Positions 15,055 through 23,235 of a stretch of 64,000 nucleotides of DNA are shown piece by piece. How positions within the stretch are numbered: position 1 is the stretch's first letter; each line of letters opens with the position of its first letter. A program made the translations under genes and the position numbers. The DNA comes from an uncultured Ruminiclostridium sp. GTDB taxonomy: Bacteria; Bacillota; Clostridia; Oscillospirales; Ruminococcaceae. The DNA lies in contig CAKSFR010000008.1 in assembly GCA_934454635.1 (NCBI GenBank), positions 62,001 through 126,000 on the forward strand, written 5' to 3'. Under the pieces are notes generated by a model that did not search any database, was not told the origin of the DNA, and saw only the letters and a program-made list of their open reading frames with translations.

Positions 15055-16596
15055 TTACTTAAGCGAATAGAACCCCGCCGACATAGGCGCGGCGAGAACA
15101 TTTCCTTCGCCGATTTTTGCCTCCGTACCGAAGCTGTAAATACACCCGGCTACGGAGAAATTACCGCCGAACGCAGCCTCACGAGCCGCAGGATTGATAA
15201 CAACGAGAATTTTCTCATTTTCCACACTTCTGATATATGCAAGCGGATACTCGTTCTTCTTCGCGTAAACGAACTCGATTTCTCCCCTGCTAAGAAGCGC
15301 CGGGTGTTCACGGCGTATACGGATAAGCCGCTTTATCTCACTGTAAAGCGAGCTTTCGTCATTCATCTGAGCCTGTACGGTAGGACGGTCAGCGGCGGGA
15401 TCGGTCGAAATATACAGCTTGTCGGAAGCCGCCGTGCTGAAGCCCGCGTTTACACCGTTATCCCACTGCATTGGAGAGCGCGAACCTGTACGGCCGTATC
15501 CGCCCTCCACAGAAATAAGATTTTCAACATATCTCATGCCTATCTCGTCGCCGTAGTAAATAAACGGCGCGCCGGGCATAGAGAGCAAAAACGCAAAAGC
15601 AATCTTCAGTTCGTCGCCATGAATGCTCCGCGCAAGTCTGTCCATATCATGATTTCCCGACGGGATACAAATAAGACCTTTTTTGCCCGCTTTTTCATAG
15701 TTTTCCTTATATTTTGCGACAAATTCCGAAATATCTCCCTTGCCGCGTGAAGAAAAGAACGGCTCGGGACAACGGAAAAGATCGTTATAGTGCGACGGTC
15801 CGAAGTGAAGCAGAAAATCCATGTGAAATCCGCCGAGAAGCGATTTATCGGGTTCGCCCCACTCGGAAACCATTGCCGCCTCGGGAAATTCCGCGTCCAG
15901 AAACTCGCGTACATTCTGCCATAGCTTTATTGTTCCCTTTCCGTCCGCGTCATTCTTAACAAGCGAACCCGCCATATCAACTCTGAATCCGTCGCAGCCC
16001 ATTTTCAGCCAGAAACGCATAACATCTTTCATAGCTTCAAGCGTTGCGCGCGGACCCGACGCATCCTGCGACTGCTGCCACGGTCTTTCGGGTTTGAAGT
16101 AACCGTAGTTAAGCGCAGGCTGATGCGAGAAAAAGTTTACGGCGCACGAACCGTCACGATCTGAAATTCCACGGAGAGAGCCCATTCCCGTCGGCTCTTC
16201 CCATATGCTGTCCGTCCACACATAACGATCTGTAAACTCATTTTTTTCAGCTTTCATCGATTCTTTGAACCATTTATGTTCAATCGAAGTATGTCCCGGA
16301 ACAAGGTCAAGCAAAATGTGCATTCCACGCCCGTGTACTTCATCAAAAAGCTGCTTCAAATCCTCGTTTGTGCCATATCTCGGCGCGGCAGTATAATAAT
16401 CCGACACGTCGTAGCCTGCGTCGCCGAACGGCGACATAAAACAAGGGTTCAGCCATATCGCATTGCAGCCAAGCTCGCGGATATAATCCAGCTTTTCGAT
16501 TATACCTTTGAAATCGCCTATGCCGTCTGCATTCGTATCCTTGAACGACTGCGGATAAATTTCATAAAAAATTGCATCGTTAAGCCATTTTGCCAT
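15055..16596 (-). CDS. GH13-family alpha-glucosidase/amylase-like enzyme
   Basis: This 513-residue (beta/alpha)8 glycoside hydrolase acts on alpha-glucosides. The catalytic triad is visible: nucleophile Asp in GFRVDMAG (about 205), acid/base Glu in VSEWGEP (about 243) and transition-state Asp in GNHDMDR (about 316). The start AIFYEIYPQSFKDTNADGIG is typical of the oligo-1,6-glucosidase/trehalose synthase branch. There is no signal peptide, so it is intracellular and probably works on short imported maltooligosaccharides. Exact subfamily and substrate cannot be fixed by eye. It has its own promoter (16635-16663) and an AGGAGG site before the ATG; the 3' end meets the cloverleaf element. Confidence 0.9.
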   Translation of the reverse strand: MAKWLNDAIFYEIYPQSFKDTNADGIGDFKGIIEKLDYIRELGCNAIWLNPCFMSPFGDAGYDVSDYYTAAPRYGTNEDLKQLFDEVHGRGMHILLDLVPGHTSIEHKWFKESMKAEKNEFTDRYVWTDSIWEEPTGMGSLRGISDRDGSCAVNFFSHQPALNYGYFKPERPWQQSQDASGPRATLEAMKDVMRFWLKMGCDGFRVDMAGSLVKNDADGKGTIKLWQNVREFLDAEFPEAAMVSEWGEPDKSLLGGFHMDFLLHFGPSHYNDLFRCPEPFFSSRGKGDISEFVAKYKENYEKAGKKGLICIPSGNHDMDRLARSIHGDELKIAFAFLLSMPGAPFIYYGDEIGMRYVENLISVEGGYGRTGSRSPMQWDNGVNAGFSTAASDKLYISTDPAADRPTVQAQMNDESSLYSEIKRLIRIRREHPALLSRGEIEFVYAKKNEYPLAYIRSVENEKILVVINPAAREAAFGGNFSVAGCIYSFGTEAKIGEGNVLAAPMSAGFYSLK

Positions 16597-16634
16597 AATT
16601 CTTCCTCCTTCTGATAACCGTTTGCGGTAATATT

Positions 16635-16663
16635 ATTATATCACATTGCCGTATTCAATTCAA
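16635..16663 (-). promoter_or_regulatory. GH13 gene promoter
   Basis: On the minus strand TTGAAT (16658-16663), 17-bp spacer, TATAAT (16635-16640). The -35 overlaps the stop codon of the upstream gene. Confidence 0.7.
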
Positions 16664-17259
16664 CGCCTTTTAAAACAAAAATCACACTTTTCGCCTCCCG
16701 TTCCGAGAGTTCCGCTTCTCTCAAATTCAAAGTCGTTCAGATTTCCGTATATGTACACATCGCTTGCGCAAAATCCCGGAGTAAGTTCGGGACAACCAAG
16801 CTCTTTCAGATATTTACAGTAAGGACAATCGAGAATATTGAACCTCATCTCGCTTTCCGAAAAAGCGACCCATTCGTTGGTAAATCCACCCTCGTCGCCA
16901 AACGAACGATCCGCAACTTTATGCATAATTTTAAAAAAACGCCGTTTCATAAGGGGCAGCTTCATTAAATTGTTTATCAGTGCGGCAGAATTAGCGCTCA
17001 CCCGCTTTACCGAAAGCTCCACCCACTCATAAGCCTGTTTTGGATAATATTTTTTGAGCGTCAGGTATATTGCCGCCCGCTCACAGCAGTTGAGCCAATG
17101 GGAGTTTCTTACGCGATTTTTAATGTCGTGCATAGACTTTGTGCGCAGGTATTCGGCAAAAGCTTCCTCGGCAAAGCGCTGCGCGGTTTCTTTTCCCGCA
17201 GCAGCTTCAACAGCCTGCATAGTCGGTGCGTACGATTTACCTTTAAACATATTTTTCAT
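16660..17259 (-). CDS. L-2-amino-thiazoline-4-carboxylic acid hydrolase family protein
   Basis: The family is named after a ring-opening step converting 2-aminothiazoline-4-carboxylate toward cysteine; most members are untested. The 199-residue protein shows the C-terminal family pattern FNILDCPYCKYLKELGC, PGFCASDVYIYG and GGEKCDFCFKRR, with paired cysteines resembling a metal or Fe-S site. The N-terminal half is helical and basic. An AAAGGA site lies 10 bases upstream. It stands alone, with a repeat copy upstream and the GH13 promoter overlapping its stop. The physiological substrate is unknown; the name is a family label. Confidence 0.8.
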   Translation of the reverse strand: MKNMFKGKSYAPTMQAVEAAAGKETAQRFAEEAFAEYLRTKSMHDIKNRVRNSHWLNCCERAAIYLTLKKYYPKQAYEWVELSVKRVSANSAALINNLMKLPLMKRRFFKIMHKVADRSFGDEGGFTNEWVAFSESEMRFNILDCPYCKYLKELGCPELTPGFCASDVYIYGNLNDFEFERSGTLGTGGEKCDFCFKRR

Positions 17260-17368
17260 TTTTTCTATCCTTTCCGGTTATTTCATTATCAAGTTCGCGC
17301 ACGCTAACTTCAATAAATATTGTACCACAAATTTCCGTTTCTGTACAGTACCTTGCCGCAGCTTTTTA

Positions 17369-17469
17369 TACTCAGCGCCAATTAAAAACTATACAAACGA
17401 TCAAGTGTAATCTTTATATGTATGTGTTATATTGAGAATTTTTATCTATGGCTTTATTGGTGCTTAGTA
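17369..17469 (-). repeat. 100-bp interspersed palindromic repeat, copy A (reverse)
   Basis: 101 bp, reverse orientation relative to copies C, D and E. The ends are TACTCAGCGCCAATTAAAA and, inverted, TACTAAGCACCAATAAAG. The interior is closest to copy E (44001-44100). Flanks are TTA on the left and TTG on the right. It occupies the gap between the ATC-hydrolase gene and the ABC exporter promoter. Confidence 0.88.
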
Positions 17470-17527
17470 TTGCGCATTATTTCTACACAAATCAATTATC
17501 GGCGCTGCAAAATATGTCAAAATGCGA

Positions 17528-17556
17528 TTGACAAGCAATATAACACATGATATAAT
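17528..17556 (+). promoter_or_regulatory. ABC exporter operon promoter
   Basis: Perfect consensus: TTGACA (17528-17533), 17-bp spacer, TATAAT (17551-17556). A strong promoter such as this usually needs a repressor; see the palindrome at 17565-17580. Confidence 0.9.
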
Positions 17557-17564
17557 AGCATTGA

Positions 17565-17580
17565 GTTAGCCGACGCTAAC
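17565..17580. promoter_or_regulatory. Operator-like palindrome over exporter start site
   Basis: GTTAGC-CGAC-GCTAAC is a perfect 6+6 inverted repeat beginning 8 bp after the -10, where a TetR- or PadR-type repressor would block transcription. No such repressor gene is in the window. Confidence 0.65.
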
Positions 17581-17607
17581 CAATTTTATTGTATGTGGAG
17601 GAAATGT

Positions 17608-18351
17608 ATGTCAATTTTACGCATAAGCAATCTGAAAAAAGTGTTTGCCGATATGACAGCGGTGGACGGGCTGAGCCTGAGCGTTGAAGACGGCGAAATA
17701 CACGGCATTCTCGGACCGAACGGCGCAGGAAAAAGCACGACGATAAACTGTATTCTCGGTCTTTTGGCAATAGACGGCGGAAGCATTGAATTTGCCGACG
17801 GAAAAAGCATTCGCGAATGGAGCGGCAACATAGGATATGTCCCGCAGGATCTTGCAATATACCCCGAGCTTACTCCCGAAGAAAACATTTCGTTTTTCTG
17901 CGCGCTTTACGGCTATAAAGGAAAAGAACTTAAAGAGCGTGTGGACAGCGCCCTTGAATTTGTCGGTCTTGCTGATGTACGAAAGAAAAAATCAAAGGAA
18001 TTTTCCGGCGGCATGAAAAGGCGGCTGAATATGGCGTGCGGAATAGCTCATGAGCCAAAGTTAATTATAATGGACGAACCTACCGTAGGAATCGACCCGC
18101 AGTCGCGCAACAGAATACTTGAAAACGTACGCCTCCTTAACGAAAAAGGCGCAACCGTGATATACACCACGCATTATATGCCCGAGGTAGAGGCGCTCTG
18201 CAATAAGCTTACGATAGTTGACCACGGAAAGGTTATCGCAACGGGAACAAAAGACGAAATAATCGACAATATGCACGTTGACGGAATAAATCATGAATCC
18301 GGACTCGAAGAGGTCTTTCTCGCGCTCACCGGAAAAGAACTCAGAGATTAA
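17608..18351 (+). CDS. ABC-2 type exporter, ATPase subunit
   Basis: This 247-residue nucleotide-binding protein has Walker A GPNGAGKST, Q-loop YVPQD, signature FSGGMKRRLNMACG, Walker B LIIMDEPTVGIDP and H-loop TTHYMPE. The FSGGMKRR signature and following ABC-2 permeases place it in the DrrA/CcmA-like exporter class (drug, lipid or antibiotic export). The ATG at 17608 is chosen because GGAGG lies 8 bases upstream; an in-frame ATG at 17593 would put that site inside the gene. First gene of a three-gene operon. Confidence 0.92.
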   Translation: MSILRISNLKKVFADMTAVDGLSLSVEDGEIHGILGPNGAGKSTTINCILGLLAIDGGSIEFADGKSIREWSGNIGYVPQDLAIYPELTPEENISFFCALYGYKGKELKERVDSALEFVGLADVRKKKSKEFSGGMKRRLNMACGIAHEPKLIIMDEPTVGIDPQSRNRILENVRLLNEKGATVIYTTHYMPEVEALCNKLTIVDHGKVIATGTKDEIIDNMHVDGINHESGLEEVFLALTGKELRD

Positions 18352-18361
18352 GGAGGACGCT

Positions 18362-19486
18362 ATGTTTTTTGAAATACTCAAAAAAGAGCTCAAGGTTTAT
18401 TTTTCCTCCAAAATGAATATTATTTTCATGGTAGTTCTCCCGCTGCTGTTTATCGGCTTGTTCAGCGTTGCGCTGAAGGATTACATAGGAGCGGATTACG
18501 GCACGTTTGACAACGGAAAGGTCTTTTATTTTATGAATACCGACGACGCGGCGGCGGAAGAGCGCTTTTCTGAGATCTCAGAACGCCTTGAAGCGGCTTC
18601 CGAGGTCGTTTTTGAACAGGTCGGCGACCTTGAACAGGCGAAAAACGACGTTGAAGCAAGCAAAGCATACGGCGTTATAACGGTTAATGCGGACGGATAC
18701 GACTATTACCGTTCGCCGTATAATGAAACCGAGGGTGGAAAGCTGCTGCGCAGTATGTTCGTTCAGGCAGCCGAAAACGCCTCGACGGATTCAGCTGACT
18801 ACCCCGCAGTAATTGAAAACACCATTGAGCTTAGCATAAACGAGGTCGATTCAAGCGCATATTACACATTCTCGGCACTGGGATTTACGCTTATGATGCT
18901 GAGCGTAGGAATTGCAATTTCTATCTTCGACGAGCGCGAAAACCGCACTATCGAGAGATACCGTATTTCCAAAGTCGGAATCGGGGGAATGTTCGCCGCA
19001 AAAATCATTGTCGGAATGATCGCGGGCTGCATTCAGTTTGCTATTTCGTTTGCATTTTCCGCATTTGTTCTCGGCGTGGACTTGGGCGATAAAATAGGCT
19101 GGATGCTTCTCCTGCTTATGCTCGACAATCTATTTGCGGTTCTTCTCGCAGTCCTGCTCGGAATGCGCGGAAAGAACAAATCAATAAGTCAGGACAGCGT
19201 TCTTCTTATCACAATGCTCTCGGCATATCTCGGAGGCTCGGTAACGCCCGTTTACCTTCTGGAAAATATCCCCGTGCTGAGATGGCTCGTTAAAATAAGC
19301 CCGCTGTACTGGACAAATCAGGCGCTTATAAGCCTGTATAACGATATTCTCGATGAAAAGACGCTGTATAGTACGATCATTCTTGTCGGACTTTCGGCGG
19401 TCATGGCAAATCTCATTGCTTTAGGCGAAAAGAAGAAACATCACGTTCGTATAATTTACGAAAAAGAGGAGGAGGCGCAGGCATAA
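18362..19486 (+). CDS. ABC-2 type exporter permease, first subunit
   Basis: This 374-residue permease has one N-terminal membrane helix (IIFMVVLPLLFIGLFSVAL), a large extracytoplasmic domain of about 150 residues, then five or six helices. The stretch DERENRTIERYRISKVG just before the second half is characteristic of ABC-2 permeases of the YhgE/DrrB type. GGAGG sits directly between the ATPase stop and the ATG at 18362; a longer frame starts inside the ATPase gene and is not credible. It overlaps the next permease by one base (TAATG). Confidence 0.9.
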   Translation: MFFEILKKELKVYFSSKMNIIFMVVLPLLFIGLFSVALKDYIGADYGTFDNGKVFYFMNTDDAAAEERFSEISERLEAASEVVFEQVGDLEQAKNDVEASKAYGVITVNADGYDYYRSPYNETEGGKLLRSMFVQAAENASTDSADYPAVIENTIELSINEVDSSAYYTFSALGFTLMMLSVGIAISIFDERENRTIERYRISKVGIGGMFAAKIIVGMIAGCIQFAISFAFSAFVLGVDLGDKIGWMLLLLMLDNLFAVLLAVLLGMRGKNKSISQDSVLLITMLSAYLGGSVTPVYLLENIPVLRWLVKISPLYWTNQALISLYNDILDEKTLYSTIILVGLSAVMANLIALGEKKKHHVRIIYEKEEEAQA

Positions 19487-20511
19487 TGTTTACCGTAATG
19501 AAAAACGCCTTTAGCGTGTTTAAGCTAAATAAAGAATTCGTCATGGCAGTAGTGATACAGCCCGTGCTGCTCTTTTTGCTCATGTCGGTCCTGCTCCCGT
19601 ACACAAAGGAACATTCCGTCGGCGTATGCAACGCCTCGTCTTATGAAAGTGCGGCATATATCTGCGAGGCGCTCGAAGGTCTTGACGGCATACGCGTTGA
19701 AGAGGTTGAAAAGGACGATTTGCAGGATAAGCTGATGAACAGCAACATTGAAATAGCGGTAATTATCGCGGATAATCCTCTGACGGGAACTCCCGCCGCG
19801 CAAATTGTTTCAATCGGTGATTCCGAAATTAAAAATGCGGTGGAAGAAGTCATTTCCGCAACCTCTCTCTCGGGAAAATCAGCCGCAGCCGTGAATGTCA
19901 ACGAAGTTCCGAAAAATGGGATAAACATAAGCACGACTCTTGCGTTTATGATATTCAAGACGCTTACCGCAGCTTCGCTTTTAGGCTCGCTTATTGTTGA
20001 AGAACGCCGCAACAAAATACGCGACCGCATTTTTCTCAGCGGAATAAGCCGCGGCGCTTATCTCGGCGGAATGTCCGTTTTCTTCTTCATATGCATGGCG
20101 ATTGGAACAACGATTTTCTTCGCAGTCGGACAAATATTCAACTTTGATTTCGGCATGAAATACAAGTTCGGATATCTTATTATGATGTATCTTGCGGATC
20201 TGCTCTCGGTAGCGATATACGTTTTCGCGAGCGCGTTTGCGAAATCGGACGACGGGCTATGGATGTTCAGTTCGTTCGTGCTTATGCCGATGTCGCTTTT
20301 CTCGGGAATACTTTTCCCTTACGAATTTATGCCGCAGGCAATGCAGATAATAGGCTCGTGCTTCCCTCACCGCTGGATCGCGAAAGGCGTAGAAATAATA
20401 CAGCAGTCAGGCAGCATTTCAGGCGCATTGCCGTACATGGGAATGCTGGTAATTCTCTGCGCCGTCCTCTTTACAATCGGTACGCTTAAAACGCCTCGGC
20501 GCGCAGAATAA
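19486..20511 (+). CDS. ABC-2 type exporter permease, second subunit
   Basis: This 341-residue permease pairs with the preceding one; the architecture is the same (one N-terminal helix, extracytoplasmic domain, then about five helices), with EERRNKIRDRIFLSGISRG matching the equivalent loop of the first permease. Two different half-size permeases plus one ATPase suggest a heterodimeric exporter. The gene starts in the stop codon of its predecessor. A clear terminator follows, ending the operon. The substrate is unknown. Confidence 0.9.
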   Translation: MFTVMKNAFSVFKLNKEFVMAVVIQPVLLFLLMSVLLPYTKEHSVGVCNASSYESAAYICEALEGLDGIRVEEVEKDDLQDKLMNSNIEIAVIIADNPLTGTPAAQIVSIGDSEIKNAVEEVISATSLSGKSAAAVNVNEVPKNGINISTTLAFMIFKTLTAASLLGSLIVEERRNKIRDRIFLSGISRGAYLGGMSVFFFICMAIGTTIFFAVGQIFNFDFGMKYKFGYLIMMYLADLLSVAIYVFASAFAKSDDGLWMFSSFVLMPMSLFSGILFPYEFMPQAMQIIGSCFPHRWIAKGVEIIQQSGSISGALPYMGMLVILCAVLFTIGTLKTPRRAE

Positions 20512-20560
20512 ATAAGTAAACTTTTCGGCAGCTTCCGTATTAATGTGAAAATAAATTAAA

Positions 20561-20598
20561 ATAACCCGTGAGGAAAAAATCTTCACGGGTTATTTTTT
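20561..20598 (+). terminator. Terminator of the ABC exporter operon
   Basis: An 11-bp perfect stem (20561-20571 with 20583-20593) and an 11-base loop, followed by a T-run. Confidence 0.9.
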
Positions 20599-20607
20599 GT
20601 TGAAAAA

Positions 20608-20692
20608 TATTCTTAGCGTCAATTAAAAAATCGAATATAATCGTACATATACAGTCTATAGTTTTATTGGCGTTTATTGGCGCTTGGCGTTA
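20608..20692 (-). repeat. Interspersed palindromic repeat, copy B (reverse, shortened)
   Basis: A degenerate copy of about 85 bp. It keeps the CGCCAATAAAACTATAG end, GATTATATTCGATTTTTT inside, and TTAATTGACGCTAAG at the other end, but lacks the inner TGTATAGTT segment. The GCGCCAATAAA end is partly duplicated. It runs up to the stop codon of the GH74 gene. Confidence 0.75.
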
Positions 20693-22903
20693 GGCTATAA
20701 GGTCGCCGTAGATAACGCCGAGTCCGACTGTACTCATATAAACTCTGCCGTAAACGTTCATGTCGCCGCAGATGAAGTAGCCGTTTCCGGGGCCGCCGAA
20801 CTGATGAAGCGAATCGTTTACCCTGCTCCACGTTTTACCCTCGTCCTCAGACCAGTAAATGCCTGTTTCTTCGCAGTCTTTGGGCTTTCCCCATATAAAT
20901 ATGGTACACAGAGAATCGTCCGTCTTGCCTTTTCCGAGTCCGACAGCGCCGCAGTAGCCGACTGAATCAATGCGTGTGAAGGTCTGTCCGTTATCGGTTG
21001 AAACCTGAAGTCCGAGCGCGGGCAGATATACCTTACCCTCCGCGCCGGGTTCAACGATAGGTCTTACCGCCGAGAAAATCGACAGCGACGAATTATCCTT
21101 GAAAGTCTTTCCGCCGTCGGTGCTGTAATAGAAAGTGCTTGAGCTTGCAGCGTAAACGTAATTAGGATTTACCGTGTCGGCGGCCAGATGCTTTGCGCTT
21201 ATTCCACCCTGCGACTGCGCCCACGTCTGTCCCTTATCGGTGCTGTAATAAACGCCGTTTCCGTTTTCAGGCGCCCAGAAGAATGTGCTTCCGTCCGCGC
21301 TTACAGCCACAGAGCCTTTATAAGCAACTTTCTTACCCTCGAGAGGCGTTCTTCTCACGTTTGTCCATGTTTCTCCCGAATCCTCGCTGTACCAGAATCC
21401 GAACGTGCTGCTGTCGCCACCGCATTTTACCCAGACATTTGCCGCCTGACCTGCAACGGCAAGGTCGGTCATTGAACCCGCCGTGCTGCTCATGACCATG
21501 CCGTATTCCTCGGCGGTATCCTGAATAAATCCGTCATAGTCGCCGGTAACGGTAGCGAGCTTCCCTCCGGGAATGCTCACAAGCTCATAGGGAACGGTTT
21601 CCTCGATGCCCTTTGCGCTGAAGTAAAATTCGGGATTTTCGTCCCAGATGTTATCGCACGCAAAAACGCCGTTGCCCGAAACCACCATTACTTTGTTCAC
21701 ATTATTCGGATCTATGCACATTGAGCTGCACCAGTGCATTGAAGTTGTTTTAAGCCATTCAACTCCGCCGTCGGTAAGCGACATTACATCGTTAAGCTTC
21801 GTCCAGCTCGCACCGCCGTCGGTCGTTCTGTAAAATTCGTCGCCGTATGCGCCGTTAGGCTGAATCATATAGAGATTTTCTGTGCAGGCAACCATTCTGT
21901 CGGGATTTTCGGGGTCAACAACAACGTCGCCGAAACCTGCCTTAGCGGGAGAAATGTCCGTAAATTCGCCCGAAGCTATATCAAGCGTGTAAACACCGCC
22001 CGATTTGCGGTCGTTGTTCCACGGACCCTCGGTATCGGCATAGGTGATAACAAGCTTACCTGCGCCGTTATACTTCATTCGCTGAACCATAATATTCTGC
22101 GGAGCGCCCGAAACCTCGCTCCACGTCGCGCCGCCGTCCGTTGATTTATAGAGGTTCGGTTCGCCCGTGCGCGAAATTGCCGCAAAAACTGTTGTACAGC
22201 CGTTTTCGTCGCCCGATTCGGGGTCGAGCACAAGGCTGCAAATGCCGTTTTTGTTTGCGGTTTCGGCTTTCGTGCCCATATCAAGCGCGGTAAAATTTCT
22301 GCCGCCGTCGGTGGACTTGATAAGTCCGCCCGTAAATCCGCCGATATAGACAATATCGCTGTTTTTCGGGTCAACAGCAATACGCTCGCCGTTTCCTCTG
22401 CCCATTCCGTTTCCGTCGACCTTTATCATCTCGGTAAGGTTGACGCGCTCAAACGTTGCGCCGTAGTCGTCCGAAATAAGCAGGCAGGTCATTCCGCTGC
22501 TGAAATAGCTCGTTCCCGCAAGAAGCCAGAGCTTATTCGGCTCGTTTTCTGCAAAGGCAAGTCCCGCGATACCGAGCAGACCCCTGTCCTCCTCGCTTAT
22601 ATCGTAGGAAACCGACTCCCACTTTTGGGCGTCCTTGTTAAAGCGATATGCGCCGCCAACGTCGGTTCTGGCGTAATAAAGCCCCTCTTCCTTTGTGGCG
22701 AAAACACCGCTTACAAAGCCGCCGCCGCCCATTGCGACCTGACTGAATTTCCAGCCGTTATTTTGAACCTGCGGCGCTGAGACTTCCTCGGAAACGGACG
22801 TTGTAACGCCCTCATCAGCGGTATTTTCGGGGTTTCCGTTACACCCTGCGCTTACGGCAAGCGCCGCCGCAAGCAGCAGCGCCGTTATTTTCTTATGTTT
22901 CAT
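20690..22903 (-). CDS. GH74-family xyloglucanase-like lipoprotein
   Basis: GH74 enzymes cut the glucan backbone of xyloglucan and act outside the cell. The 737-residue protein has a lipoprotein signal (AVSAGC, lipidated Cys21), a short acidic linker and a seven-bladed double propeller. The family signature YYARTDVGGAYRF holds catalytic Asp81, and the second Asp is in VTGDYDGF (about 456). Repeated STDGG--W / YSTDKGQTW blade motifs recur throughout. No dockerin or carbohydrate-binding module is seen, so it is cell-attached rather than cellulosomal. A consensus promoter and a LacI-type palindrome precede it. A relative with another polymer as substrate cannot be excluded. Confidence 0.88.
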   Translation of the reverse strand: MKHKKITALLLAAALAVSAGCNGNPENTADEGVTTSVSEEVSAPQVQNNGWKFSQVAMGGGGFVSGVFATKEEGLYYARTDVGGAYRFNKDAQKWESVSYDISEEDRGLLGIAGLAFAENEPNKLWLLAGTSYFSSGMTCLLISDDYGATFERVNLTEMIKVDGNGMGRGNGERIAVDPKNSDIVYIGGFTGGLIKSTDGGRNFTALDMGTKAETANKNGICSLVLDPESGDENGCTTVFAAISRTGEPNLYKSTDGGATWSEVSGAPQNIMVQRMKYNGAGKLVITYADTEGPWNNDRKSGGVYTLDIASGEFTDISPAKAGFGDVVVDPENPDRMVACTENLYMIQPNGAYGDEFYRTTDGGASWTKLNDVMSLTDGGVEWLKTTSMHWCSSMCIDPNNVNKVMVVSGNGVFACDNIWDENPEFYFSAKGIEETVPYELVSIPGGKLATVTGDYDGFIQDTAEEYGMVMSSTAGSMTDLAVAGQAANVWVKCGGDSSTFGFWYSEDSGETWTNVRRTPLEGKKVAYKGSVAVSADGSTFFWAPENGNGVYYSTDKGQTWAQSQGGISAKHLAADTVNPNYVYAASSSTFYYSTDGGKTFKDNSSLSIFSAVRPIVEPGAEGKVYLPALGLQVSTDNGQTFTRIDSVGYCGAVGLGKGKTDDSLCTIFIWGKPKDCEETGIYWSEDEGKTWSRVNDSLHQFGGPGNGYFICGDMNVYGRVYMSTVGLGVIYGDLIA

Positions 22904-22927
22904 AGCAAATTCCTTTCTTTTTGCGAC

Positions 22928-22941
22928 TGTAAAGGTTTACA
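22928..22941. promoter_or_regulatory. LacI/CcpA-type operator at GH74 start site
   Basis: TGTAAA-GG-TTTACA is a 14-bp palindrome overlapping the predicted start site. It fits LacI-family and catabolite-repression sites except for GG in place of the usual central CG. Confidence 0.6.
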
Positions 22942-22946
22942 CGAAC

Positions 22947-22975
22947 ATTATACACCATTTAATGAAATTTTTCAA
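22947..22975 (-). promoter_or_regulatory. GH74 gene promoter
   Basis: On the minus strand TTGAAA (22970-22975), 17-bp spacer, TATAAT (22947-22952). Confidence 0.8.
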
Positions 22976-23037
22976 GTGCCTGAGGCATATTTTGCAAAAA
23001 GCAGGCAGAGAAATCTTTTTATTTAGCCCGCTAAAAA

Positions 23038-23137
23038 TATTAATCACCAATAAAACTATAAACAAAAAATCTTCGTATACCACCTATATGCAAGATTATA
23101 CTTGATTTTTTGTATAGTTTTTAATTGGTGCTAAGTA
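23038..23137 (+). repeat. 100-bp interspersed palindromic repeat, copy C
   Basis: 100 bp from TATTAATCACCAATAAAAC to GTTTTTAATTGGTGCTAAGTA. It is nearly identical to copy D. The two halves pair over about 45 bases, including CAAAAAATC against GATTTTTTG. It fills most of the gap between GH74 and the FnIII/C39-like gene. Confidence 0.9.
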
Positions 23138-23235
23138 TTAATTTTTACTGTTATCAATTGAGGCAGAGAGTAAAATACATATTAGATTTGGAAAATCGGC
23201 ATTTTTTCAATAATTTTTAAGGAATAGCCCAAAAG

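Noticed and set aside
14974..15750. 258-codon plus-strand frame crossing the cloverleaf element and the GH13 gene
   Set aside because: It is antisense to a well-supported enzyme and its start lies in the palindrome. Composition, not a gene.
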